Assembly: GCA_026706395.1 (NCBI GenBank)
Contig: JAPOYU010000054.1
Coordinates: 218,337-232,683, forward strand
Length of the DNA: 14,347 nucleotides
Origin: Chloroflexota bacterium
Lineage (GTDB): Bacteria; Chloroflexota; Anaerolineae; Aggregatilineales; Phototrophicaceae
Direction of reading: 5' to 3'
Part shown: piece after piece, positions 1-6,140 of the stretch
How positions within the stretch are numbered: position 1 is the first letter of the stretch
How the letters are laid out: every line of letters starts with the position of its first letter
Position numbers and translations under genes: made by a program
Notes under the pieces: generated by a model
The model's database searches: none
What the model saw: the letters and a program-made list of their open reading frames with translations, nothing else
What the model was told of the DNA's origin: nothing

Positions 1-1
1 T

Positions 2-718
2 TATGCGCTGATGCAGGCTTATGACGCGGTGGCGCAGGAAGCCGATGTGCAGGTTGGCGGTCAAGATCAGCTTTTCAATATTCTGGTGGCGGGGCGAAAG
101 CTGCAAACCGGACTGGGACAGAAGCCGCAGATCGCGATTATCATGGGTGAGAGCCTGCCCGGCACCGATGGCGAAATCAAGATGTCGAAAAGCCTAGGCA
201 ATCATATACCGCTGCTGTCCGAGCCTTGGGATATGTTCGGCAAGATCATGAGTTTGCCGGACAAAGCGATGGGCATTTATCACAAGCTGATAATGGGCTG
301 GACGCAGGCGCAAGTTGAGGACTTGGAAGCGAGACTTCGCGCGGGAGAATTGCATCCCAAGGACACCAAGATGAAGCTTGCTCATGAAATCGTCAGCATC
401 TTTCACAGCCTATCGGAAGCTGACGCGGCGCAATCGCGCTGGAATGAAGTCTTTCGCGGTGGTGGCGGTATCCCCGACGATATTCAGGAGGCGGAATTGC
501 AGGCTGAGGCCGAGATCCGCGATATTTTGCTGCGCCTGAAGATGGTGAACAGTCGCGGCGAAGCCAGGCGCTTGATCCAGCAGAACGGCGTGCGGTTGAA
601 CGAGAAGAAGGTCGAAAGCCTGCAAGCGACGGTGACGCTGGAGATGCTGCCCGCGGTCTTGCAAGTGGGGAAGCGGCAATTTATCAGGCTGGTAAAGTCA
701 AACGGCGGGGGCGAGTAG
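2..718 (+). CDS. tyrS: Tyrosyl-tRNA synthetase, C-terminal part (5' end outside window)
   Basis: Cytoplasmic class I aminoacyl-tRNA synthetase that charges tRNA-Tyr. The reading frame is open from base 2, so the gene begins upstream; about 238 residues are present and the N-terminal HIGH-motif half of the Rossmann domain is missing. Visible in order: a tyrosine-pocket segment with VGGQDQLFN (the equivalent of LGGTDQKFN in TyrZ-like enzymes), the KMSKS ATP-binding loop (bases 179-193), the helical anticodon-binding region, and a C-terminal S4 RNA-binding domain (around bases 515-700, with the typical SRGEARRLIQQNGVRLN pattern). The frame runs intact to TAG at 716-718. The next gene starts 4 nt later, so the two are probably co-transcribed although unrelated in function. 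The family assignment is secure; the TyrZ-type subtype rests on the GGxDQxFN motif only. Confidence 0.95.
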   Translation, partial: YALMQAYDAVAQEADVQVGGQDQLFNILVAGRKLQTGLGQKPQIAIIMGESLPGTDGEIKMSKSLGNHIPLLSEPWDMFGKIMSLPDKAMGIYHKLIMGWTQAQVEDLEARLRAGELHPKDTKMKLAHEIVSIFHSLSEADAAQSRWNEVFRGGGGIPDDIQEAELQAEAEIRDILLRLKMVNSRGEARRLIQQNGVRLNEKKVESLQATVTLEMLPAVLQVGKRQFIRLVKSNGGGE

Positions 719-722
719 CGCC

Positions 723-1547
723 TTGTCCGCCAGGCCAAGCTACACAATTGATGAGTTGATAAGCGTCTGCATCTCGCGGCAGGTGCGGGATGGGGATGTC
801 TGGGCGCAAGGCATCAATACGCCGCTCGTTTCCGCCGGCTTGATCCTCGGCAAGATCCGCCATGCGCCGGGCGCCAGGTTTACATCAGCAATTGGTCAGG
901 CCTTGGTGCAAGACTGGGGAGCGCTGGGCATCACCGATATTGAGGATTTATGGGTGGGAAAGGGATTGATCCACTTAGGATTTGCGGCGGGCGCCGCCGA
1001 GATATTGCCCAAGTTCCGGCCCAAGGAGTTCTTCCGTCCGGCGCAGGTCGACCAGAAAGGCAACACAAATAATATCGCTTTTGGCAAGGACTACCAGCAG
1101 CCGCGGATGCGTTTGCCGGGCAGCGGCGGCATCCCCGATGTGACTCCTCATTACGATCATGCTTATCTCTATGTGCCGCGTCACTCCCGCCTTACATTTG
1201 CCAAAGAGCTTGACTTCATAAGTGGCATGGGGCATGTGCCGCAGCGTAAATCCGGCGGCGGGCCGCAATACCTGATTTCTGATTTGGGCCAGTTTGACTG
1301 GAACGATGGGCGGATGCGTCTCACAAGCGTACACCCGGGTCTAGCTGTCGAGCGTGTGCGGCGCAAGACCGGATTCGAGCTATTAGTCGCCGATGACGTC
1401 AGCGAGACCATGCCGCCCGATGAAGAGGATTTGCGGCTGCTGCGCGAAGAGATCGATCCCTTGGGCACGCGCAAGTTGGAAACCTTGGGTGGCGCGGCGC
1501 GTAAGAATTTGTTGCGCGAAATCCTACAAAAGGAGCGGGAGCCTTAG
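723..1547 (+). CDS. CoA-transferase family (GctB/IpdB-like) beta subunit
   Basis: 274 residues, close to the length of the glutaconate CoA-transferase beta subunit. Family landmarks: an N-terminal YTIDELISVCISRQVRDGD helix, a G-N-x-N stretch near residues 113-116, LPGSGG near 131-136, a QYLISDLG strand, and the C-terminal HPG...TGFEL...LREEIDPLGTRK pattern typical of IpdB-like proteins. In glutaconate CoA-transferase the catalytic Glu lies in a V-E-S-G strand after an AP turn; here the equivalent reads S-A-I-G, putting Ala56 at that position. True CoA transfer by the classical glutamyl-CoA mechanism is therefore doubtful, and an IpdAB-like hydrolase acting on a ring CoA-thioester is an alternative (inference). 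The start is TTG at 723, 4 nt after the tyrS stop, with only a weak GGGGGCGAG upstream; the N-terminus matches the family length, and no better in-frame start is seen before the conserved helix. The likely alpha partner lies at 5072-5881. The stop overlaps the convergent gene by 4 nt. Confidence 0.85.
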   Translation: MSARPSYTIDELISVCISRQVRDGDVWAQGINTPLVSAGLILGKIRHAPGARFTSAIGQALVQDWGALGITDIEDLWVGKGLIHLGFAAGAAEILPKFRPKEFFRPAQVDQKGNTNNIAFGKDYQQPRMRLPGSGGIPDVTPHYDHAYLYVPRHSRLTFAKELDFISGMGHVPQRKSGGGPQYLISDLGQFDWNDGRMRLTSVHPGLAVERVRRKTGFELLVADDVSETMPPDEEDLRLLREEIDPLGTRKLETLGGAARKNLLREILQKEREP

Positions 1548-3292
1548 CTTGTAGTGGTCGAATATCGCCAATCTTGAATCCCGCGGAAGCGGTCCGCTGG
1601 GCTGACCATATAGCCGAGCTGAATGCCTTCAATTGAGTCCCGCACGACGAATGTATAGATCGGATAGTAGAGCGGGATAGCGATTGCCTGCTCGGCGAAC
1701 AGCTCTTGAAACTCCTGAAAAAGCAGGGCGCGGCGCGTGGGGAATATCTCGCCTCGGGCATTCTCGATGATCTCGGCAAGCTGGTTGTCCGCTGCTGCGC
1801 CATAGTTGCCGCCGCCGGACTCGGCCGGATGCCAGAAGCGAAACAGGTCAGGATCGGCGCCGATACGCTGGGTGATGATTGCGGTATCGAAGCGGCCGGT
1901 CTCAAGACGGTTTCTCAAGCTGGCCGGGTCGAGCGGCTCGACGAGGAAGTCCAGTCCGAGGAGTTGCCATTGCGAAACGATTTCATTCGCCATGGCGCGC
2001 AGGCTGGCGCTATCTTCTATTACAAGCGAATATGGCTGCACCGGCTCAATAGTTGAGTCGTCTTTATCAGCGGCGGCGTCATTTGTCTCCGACTCGCTCG
2101 GTTTCGCTTCGTTGAGCAGCTCTTGCGCGCTTGCCAGGTCGTACGTCTGCCAGAAAAAATCCGGTTTGTAGGCTGAGGAGCCAGGCACGTAAGGACTGTC
2201 TGCGTAGGTGGCTGACGTAGCGAAGTGCGTCTGGACTAGCTGCGGAACATCCAGGCTCAAGGACAGTGCCCGGCGCAGACGACGTTCTTCAAATGGCGCG
2301 TTTCTCCAGTTGAAAATCAAAATGCCGAGCGTCGAATCAACTTGCCGATAATGTCGGCTTTGTGGCAATGAATCAAGGGCAGCCGGCGGCGTTATTTCCG
2401 CAAGCCCGTCTGTCTCACCCGAACGGTAGGCATCCAGGGCAGCGGCAGAATCGGCGTAGAAGTTGAAACGCAACTCGTGCAGGAGGTAACCCGTCTGCGC
2501 CTCTTGGCGTTGACGATAAGTCGGCGCTAAGGCCAGGTTCACAGCGGTGATGCCTTGACCATCGGCGGCGCCCAGGTCGACGAGTTGATAGGCGCCGGTG
2601 CCAATGGGAGCTAGGTTGAAGGGGTGATGGGCCAGATGATCGATTGTCGTGCCGCGCAAAGCATGTTCCGGAAGGATGCCGAAAGTGAGCAGGTTGGGAA
2701 AGCTGCTGTAAGGCTGCGCCAAACGGAAACGGATGAGGTCCTGGCTCAGCTTTTGAGTTTCTACCGATTGCCAGAAGGCGCCGGCCGGCGAGATCTCGGC
2801 ATAATGCGGATCGCTCATTAGGGATGCTGTATAGATGACATCATCGGCGTTGAAGGGAATTCCATTCTGCCAGTGAATGTCGTTGCGCAATCGGACAACG
2901 TAATCCAGGCGGTCGCTCGAAACAACTAGTTCGGCTGCCAAGCGCGGCACGGTCTCGCCGTATTCATTGAAGTCGAAGAGCCCCTCGAAAATCAAACTTG
3001 TGATGTCACGATCGGCCGGGTTCAAATGCGCGAATAGGGGATTCAGGCGTTGGATAGAGCCGACGATGCCCTCGCGGTAGCGATTGCGGCCGGATTGAGG
3101 CGGAGTATCGCTCGCCTGCGCGACTACAGTCGTTGGAGCGTTGGCGGGTGTGGCTGTGACCGTGGGGGAAGCAGTGGCTTCTGGTGCCGGCTGGGGACCG
3201 GATTGTCGACTGAGGCGGAACAGGCCGGCAGCGAAAAACAGCGCGAGAGCGAGCAAGAATGCGACCAGTTGCCAGCGGAAGCCACGAAGCAT
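1544..3292 (-). CDS. ABC transporter family 5 solute-binding protein, membrane-anchored
   Basis: Extracytoplasmic solute-binding protein of the peptide/nickel type (SBP_bac_5), about 582 residues. After a short basic N-terminus there is one hydrophobic helix (about residues 7-25) with no lipobox cysteine, then a Pro/Ala/Thr-rich linker, then the family core: an N-terminal lobe beginning with a YREGIVGS-like strand and containing the signature LRNDIHWQNGIPFNADDVIYT, and a C-terminal lobe ending near IPLYYPIYTFVVRD. The helix probably stays as an anchor, doing the job that a lipid does in related proteins. The start chosen is ATG at 3292, with AGGG (3299-3302) 6 nt upstream; an in-frame TTG at 3313 adds seven residues but has no Shine-Dalgarno. 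It lies downstream of secG on the same strand. No permease or ATPase of its own family is in the window, so it is an orphan here; the ligand (oligopeptide, sugar or other) cannot be told from sequence alone. Confidence 0.88.
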   Translation of the reverse strand: MLRGFRWQLVAFLLALALFFAAGLFRLSRQSGPQPAPEATASPTVTATPANAPTTVVAQASDTPPQSGRNRYREGIVGSIQRLNPLFAHLNPADRDITSLIFEGLFDFNEYGETVPRLAAELVVSSDRLDYVVRLRNDIHWQNGIPFNADDVIYTASLMSDPHYAEISPAGAFWQSVETQKLSQDLIRFRLAQPYSSFPNLLTFGILPEHALRGTTIDHLAHHPFNLAPIGTGAYQLVDLGAADGQGITAVNLALAPTYRQRQEAQTGYLLHELRFNFYADSAAALDAYRSGETDGLAEITPPAALDSLPQSRHYRQVDSTLGILIFNWRNAPFEERRLRRALSLSLDVPQLVQTHFATSATYADSPYVPGSSAYKPDFFWQTYDLASAQELLNEAKPSESETNDAAADKDDSTIEPVQPYSLVIEDSASLRAMANEIVSQWQLLGLDFLVEPLDPASLRNRLETGRFDTAIITQRIGADPDLFRFWHPAESGGGNYGAAADNQLAEIIENARGEIFPTRRALLFQEFQELFAEQAIAIPLYYPIYTFVVRDSIEGIQLGYMVSPADRFRGIQDWRYSTTTS

Positions 3293-3390
3293 ATCACGCC
3301 CTGTCACAAGCAAAGCAGCGCTTTGTCATAACAGCAAAACGCCGCCGCAGTGTCTGTCATTGTTTAATCCGCGAATTTCCTGCGCGGCCT

Positions 3391-3618
3391 CTAGCCCTGA
3401 GTTGAAACGGCGAAGAGGGCGATGCCGAGAAACGCAATAGACAGGAATATGGTGATGCGAAAGAGCGTCTTCTCCAGGCCCCGTCGCGTTCGCGCGATGC
3501 CACCGCCAGCATCGCCGCCGAGCAAGCTGCCCAAGGCGCCACCCTTGACCTGAAGCAGAATCAAGACAATCAGCACGATCGAAATGACGATTGACGATAT
3601 TTGCAGGACAACGCCCAT
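3391..3618 (-). CDS. secG: Preprotein translocase subunit SecG
   Basis: Small inner-membrane subunit of the SecYEG channel, 75 residues, the usual size. Two hydrophobic helices (about residues 5-23 and 52-71) flank a glycine-rich cytoplasmic loop with LLQVKGGALGSLLGGDAGGG, the equivalent of the conserved Q-x-G-K-GG...FGG loop of SecG. The start is ATG at 3618; the Shine-Dalgarno is weak (CGGGA about 8 nt upstream). It lies between the S41 peptidase gene (124 nt upstream) and the solute-binding protein gene (98 nt downstream), all on the minus strand. A -10-like TATAGT at 3659-3664 (minus strand) and an inverted repeat at 3665-3698 sit just upstream, so it may have its own promoter. Identification by loop and topology is firm. 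Confidence 0.93.
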   Translation of the reverse strand: MGVVLQISSIVISIVLIVLILLQVKGGALGSLLGGDAGGGIARTRRGLEKTLFRITIFLSIAFLGIALFAVSTQG

Positions 3619-3664
3619 AACTGAATTCCCGACACAACTTCCAGTTCAAAACCAAGACACTATA

Positions 3665-3698
3665 GCATCGGCTGACGAATTTGAATAGCGTCAGATGC
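3665..3698. repeat. Inverted repeat / bulged hairpin upstream of secG
   Basis: GCAT (3665-3668), bulge CGG, CTGACG (3672-3677), an 11-nt loop, CGTCAG (3689-3694), ATGC (3695-3698). This gives ten perfect pairs with one 3-nt bulge. It lies between the S41 peptidase gene and secG and directly abuts a -10-like TATAGT (3659-3664, minus strand). No T-run follows on the minus strand, so it is not a normal intrinsic terminator. An operator for secG or an RNA processing/attenuation hairpin is possible; the role is unknown. Confidence 0.5.
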
Positions 3699-3742
3699 CG
3701 CAAAATCAGAGACCTCAGTAGCTATTACGCAAAACGATGTCG

Positions 3743-4930
3743 TTAGTCGCGCGGCGGTTCAAGAAAAGCGAGCGCCGCCCGTAGCTGTTCGTCGTTCGCT
3801 TCTTCTTCATCAGTCTCCGGATTCCATTCGACGATGATGTTTGGCGTGATCCCCTGTTTATGAATCCAATGGCCCTTAGGGGTGAGCCAGCGACGGACGG
3901 TGATGCGCAGACCACCGCCGTTGGAGAGGGGAGGGATGTTCTGTACGGTGCCTTTGCCGAAGGTGGTTTCGCCCAGGATGGTCGCCACGCCATAGTCTTG
4001 CATCGCGCCGGCGAGCACTTCTGATGCGCTGGCGCTGGTTTCGTCTACCAGGACGACGATCGGTACGTTGATATCGGCATAGCCGCCACTCGTTCGGGTT
4101 ACTTCCTCGCTTTGGTCTCGCGCGACCTGCCGCAGCAAGACACCCTCTTCAATGAATGCGCTGCCGATTTCTATCGCGCTCGCCAGGGTGCCGCCCGGAT
4201 TGCCTCGAATGTCAAAGATGAGACCGTTTTTTTCGTTGATATCGACTGCTTCAAGGGCCTCATCCAGTTGGGAACGCGATTGGTCATTGAAGTCGAGCAT
4301 CTTTATATGGACGACATTATCCCCAACCAGCTCGTAGGACACATTGGGCAGCGGAAAGGTATCGCGCACGATTTCAAATGTAATGAACTCACGATCGCGC
4401 TTGAATGTGATGATCACAGTGGTGCCGGGCGGTCCGGGAACAAGCGCCGACAGTTCGGCTTGCGAGAGACCGGTGACGCGTTGACCATCGACTTCGAAGA
4501 ATATATCTCCCGGCATGACCCCGACGTTTTCGGCCGGCGAATCCGCTATGACCGTCACGACTTCAATTTCGCCGGTTTCCTCATCGGTTTCGATAAAGAC
4601 GCCGATGCCGGTGAACTCACCGGAAAAATCGATGCTGCGTTTGTACAATTCCGGACGGATATAGCCGCTGTGTTCGTCGCCGAGAGCGTCTACCATGCCG
4701 TCGATGGCGCCGTCCACCAAAACCTCAACTTCGACCTGGTCCACATAGCGTGATTCAATTAATGAGAACGCGTCCCAGAATGGTTCAAATGCCTGGTCCG
4801 TGTCGGTTAGGGCTGCGGTAGGACTGTTCGAAACAGTTCCGGCGGCGAACCCGAGCGCAAATACGACCAATGTCATGAGGATAGAGCCGGGCAATGCTTG
4901 GGCCCTCTGGCGCGGCCGAGTCATGGTCAT
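3743..4930 (-). CDS. S41 family C-terminal processing peptidase (CtpA-like), membrane-anchored
   Basis: Serine protease of the tail-specific/CtpA family that cleaves exported or membrane proteins near their C-termini on the outer face of the membrane. 395 residues from the chosen start: a basic N-terminus, one membrane helix (about residues 15-33), a helical region with the DALGDEHSGY pattern, a PDZ domain (about 104-180, with FTGIGVFIE and GVMPGDIFFEVDG), then the protease core with DIRGNPGG. The catalytic Ser-Lys dyad is recognisable: the middle Ser of SASASE (Ser301) and the Lys of TFGKG (Lys326) are 25 apart, with Asp312 between, the spacing known from E. coli Tsp (Ser430, Asp441, Lys455). 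The start is ATG at 4930, with GGAG (4938-4941) 7 nt upstream. The longer frame to TTG at 4999 would begin inside the predicted promoter (4972-4999) and is rejected. Downstream on the same strand are secG and a solute-binding protein gene. Confidence 0.93.
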   Translation of the reverse strand: MTMTRPRQRAQALPGSILMTLVVFALGFAAGTVSNSPTAALTDTDQAFEPFWDAFSLIESRYVDQVEVEVLVDGAIDGMVDALGDEHSGYIRPELYKRSIDFSGEFTGIGVFIETDEETGEIEVVTVIADSPAENVGVMPGDIFFEVDGQRVTGLSQAELSALVPGPPGTTVIITFKRDREFITFEIVRDTFPLPNVSYELVGDNVVHIKMLDFNDQSRSQLDEALEAVDINEKNGLIFDIRGNPGGTLASAIEIGSAFIEEGVLLRQVARDQSEEVTRTSGGYADINVPIVVLVDETSASASEVLAGAMQDYGVATILGETTFGKGTVQNIPPLSNGGGLRITVRRWLTPKGHWIHKQGITPNIIVEWNPETDEEEANDEQLRAALAFLEPPRD

Positions 4931-4937
4931 CAGGCGA

Positions 4938-4941
4938 CTCC
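4938..4941 (-). promoter_or_regulatory. Ribosome binding site deciding the S41 peptidase start
   Basis: GGAG on the minus strand, 7 nt before ATG at 4930. It favours this start over the upstream in-frame TTG at 4999, which has no such site. Confidence 0.7.
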
Positions 4942-4971
4942 AGACTGGTGTCAAGGTTTCCAAGGGCTTAC

Positions 4972-4999
4972 AGTATAGGCTATCATTATTGCGCTTCAA
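4972..4999 (-). promoter_or_regulatory. Sigma70-type promoter of the S41 peptidase gene
   Basis: On the minus strand: -35 TTGAAG (4994-4999), a 16-bp spacer, -10 TATACT (4972-4977). This matches the consensus at 4/6 and 5/6. Transcription would start near 4965, leaving a leader of about 35 nt before ATG at 4930. It lies in the 141-nt divergent gap shared with the CoA-transferase alpha gene; I found no equally good promoter facing that gene. Confidence 0.6.
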
Positions 5000-5071
5000 A
5001 ACAGTTAAATCGCCTGGATTCGCTAAGATTCCGCGCGCGTGGCGTGGTCCGCTTCAAGGCTTGACTGAATT

Positions 5072-5881
5072 ATGATGATGACGCCTGGACAATATGTGTC
5101 AATGGAAGAGGCCGCCGGTACCGTCTTCGATGGCGCTACTTTGGCGCTGGGCGGGATGACGCTATATCGGCGTCCGTTGGCATTCGTTAAGGCATTGCTG
5201 CGGCGCAAGCGTCGGCCTAAGGATTTAACGCTGCTGAGTTTTACTGGCGGCATGGAGTCCGACTTGCTCATTGGAGCGGGATGTGTAAAGGCTGTGCGTT
5301 CGGCCTATTTTGGGCTGGAAGCATTTGGCCTGGCGCCGATGTTCACACAGTTCGTCCAGCAGCAGCGCGTACAAGTCATTGAGGAGACCGAGGCGAGCAT
5401 CGTGATGGGGATTAGAGCACAGATAGCCGGTGTTGGATTCTTGCCATCGCGGGCCTGGCTGGGCACGGACATTCCCTGCATTCGTCCCGATGTGAAAACC
5501 GTATATGATCCATACAGCGGCGATGAACTTCTGGCGTTTCCAGCGATTCCATGTGATGTGGCTGTGATACATGGACTTGCGGGCGACCGTCAGGGAAATG
5601 TGTTAATCAACAATAACCTGGGTATCGACTTGGAACTGGTATATTTGGCCGACATCGTAATTGCAACAGTTGAAGAGGTCGTCGACGAATTGGCGCGAAC
5701 GACCGATGGAGTAATCATTCCCTTTCCCGGTTGCGACATGCTGGTTGAAGCGCGTTTGGGCGCGGCGCCTACCAGCTGCTACCCGCAGTATCCCTTGGAT
5801 GGGGAGGCTATCCTGCGATACACCGAAGCATGCAATGCTGGGCGGATTGACGATTTTGTAAAGGACTTTAGCAAATCTTAA
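5072..5881 (+). CDS. CoA-transferase family (GctA/IpdA-like) alpha subunit
   Basis: 269 residues, somewhat shorter than glutaconate CoA-transferase alpha (about 320). Family features: an N-terminal GATLALGGMTLYRRPLAFVKALLRR segment (the GG strand plus R-P-x-A-x-V helix of IpdA/GctA-like proteins), LTLLSFTGG, a FLPSRAWLGTD turn, and DVAVIHGLAGDRQGN near residues 168-182 (the family's A-x-x-H-x-x-x-x-D-x-x-GN pattern). Glu107 in EETEAS (codon at 5390-5392) aligns, from remembered family sequences, with the catalytic Glu105 described for mycobacterial IpdA; this needs a real alignment. The probable partner is the beta subunit at 723-1547. Three ATGs in a row (5072, 5075, 5078) could start it; the Shine-Dalgarno is poor (AAGG about 13 nt upstream), and another in-frame ATG lies at 5102. 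It is followed after 10 nt by the thiamine promoter. The physiological substrate is not identifiable. Confidence 0.85.
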   Translation: MMMTPGQYVSMEEAAGTVFDGATLALGGMTLYRRPLAFVKALLRRKRRPKDLTLLSFTGGMESDLLIGAGCVKAVRSAYFGLEAFGLAPMFTQFVQQQRVQVIEETEASIVMGIRAQIAGVGFLPSRAWLGTDIPCIRPDVKTVYDPYSGDELLAFPAIPCDVAVIHGLAGDRQGNVLINNNLGIDLELVYLADIVIATVEEVVDELARTTDGVIIPFPGCDMLVEARLGAAPTSCYPQYPLDGEAILRYTEACNAGRIDDFVKDFSKS

Positions 5882-5891
5882 TGACATTTCA

Positions 5892-5920
5892 TTGTCGCAT
5901 TTTGTGCTGCGTAGTATAAT
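5892..5920 (+). promoter_or_regulatory. Sigma70-type promoter of the thiamine transport operon
   Basis: -35 TTGTCG (5892-5897), a 17-bp spacer, a perfect -10 TATAAT (5915-5920). Transcription would start near 5927, just before the TPP aptamer. It begins 10 nt after the stop codon of the preceding gene, so the thiamine operon is an independent unit. Confidence 0.8.
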
Positions 5921-5940
5921 CTCTACTGACTATATGTCGT

Positions 5941-6031
5941 GACTTGGGGAGCTCGCGGGAGCGGGCTGAGAGGGCGTGCGGCGCATGCCGACCCATATAC
6001 CTGATCCAGGTAATGCTGGCGTAGGGATGTC
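5941..6031 (+). promoter_or_regulatory. TPP riboswitch (THI element) aptamer
   Basis: Binds thiamine pyrophosphate and controls the genes downstream. Conserved parts in order: GGGGAGC (5946-5952), P2 GCTCGC/GCGGGC (5951-5956 with 5961-5966) closed by a GGGA (GNRA) tetraloop, CTGAGA (5966-5971), P3 GCGTGC/GCATGC (5974-5979 with 5983-5988), GACCC (5990-5994), CCTGATCCAGGTAATGC (6000-6016) with the CCAG/CTGG hairpin (6006-6009 with 6016-6019), and CGTAGGGA (6020-6027). P1 is short: GAC (5941-5943) with GTC (6029-6031). These match the Rfam-type THI consensus. The 10-bp intrinsic terminator beginning at 6051 implies transcription attenuation, with high TPP favouring termination. The operon it controls, a thiamine importer, fits this function exactly. 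Confidence 0.95.
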
Positions 6032-6050
6032 TGCAACACCCTTGTTTCGG

Positions 6051-6085
6051 CCACCCCTGTACACACCCCGACAGGGGTGGTTTTT
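6051..6085 (+). terminator. Intrinsic terminator of the TPP riboswitch (expression platform)
   Basis: CCACCCCTGT (6051-6060), a 10-nt loop, ACAGGGGTGG (6071-6080), then TTTTT (6081-6085). The 10-bp stem is perfect and the T-tract is immediate. It stands 19 nt downstream of the aptamer and 55 nt before thiB, so it must be read through for expression. The 5' arm segment CCCTGT (6055-6060) can pair, with two wobbles, with GTAGGG (6021-6026) of the aptamer, a candidate antiterminator that excludes both the aptamer and the terminator. Confidence 0.93.
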
Positions 6086-6140
6086 CCTCAGCGCTTGTAT
6101 GCTCGCCGAGTCCCGTCTAGTGATAGAAGGGAGTTTCATT

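Noticed and set aside
3311..3325. CAAAGC-AGC-GCTTTG hairpin upstream of the solute-binding protein
   Set aside because: Six pairs with a 3-nt loop, no T-run and no known site. It could be chance; it overlaps only the rejected TTG start.
3369..3387. CCGCG/CGCGG hairpin just after secG
   Set aside because: Only five pairs and no T-tract on the minus strand; not convincing as a terminator.
4112..4753. 213-codon plus-strand open frame
   Set aside because: It lies wholly antisense to the S41 peptidase, whose catalytic motifs are intact, and its translation resembles no family.
4931..4999. Longer S41 peptidase starting at TTG 4999
   Set aside because: It would start within the predicted promoter. 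ATG 4930 has GGAG at 7 nt and gives a normal membrane-anchored N-terminus.
5061..5066. TTGACT as a -35 element near the alpha subunit start
   Set aside because: No -10 lies at a suitable distance downstream, and the site is only 6 nt from the start codon.
5976..6140. In-frame N-terminal extension of thiB beginning inside the TPP riboswitch
   Set aside because: It would translate the aptamer and terminator. The ATG at 6141 has a strong Shine-Dalgarno and a clean signal peptide.
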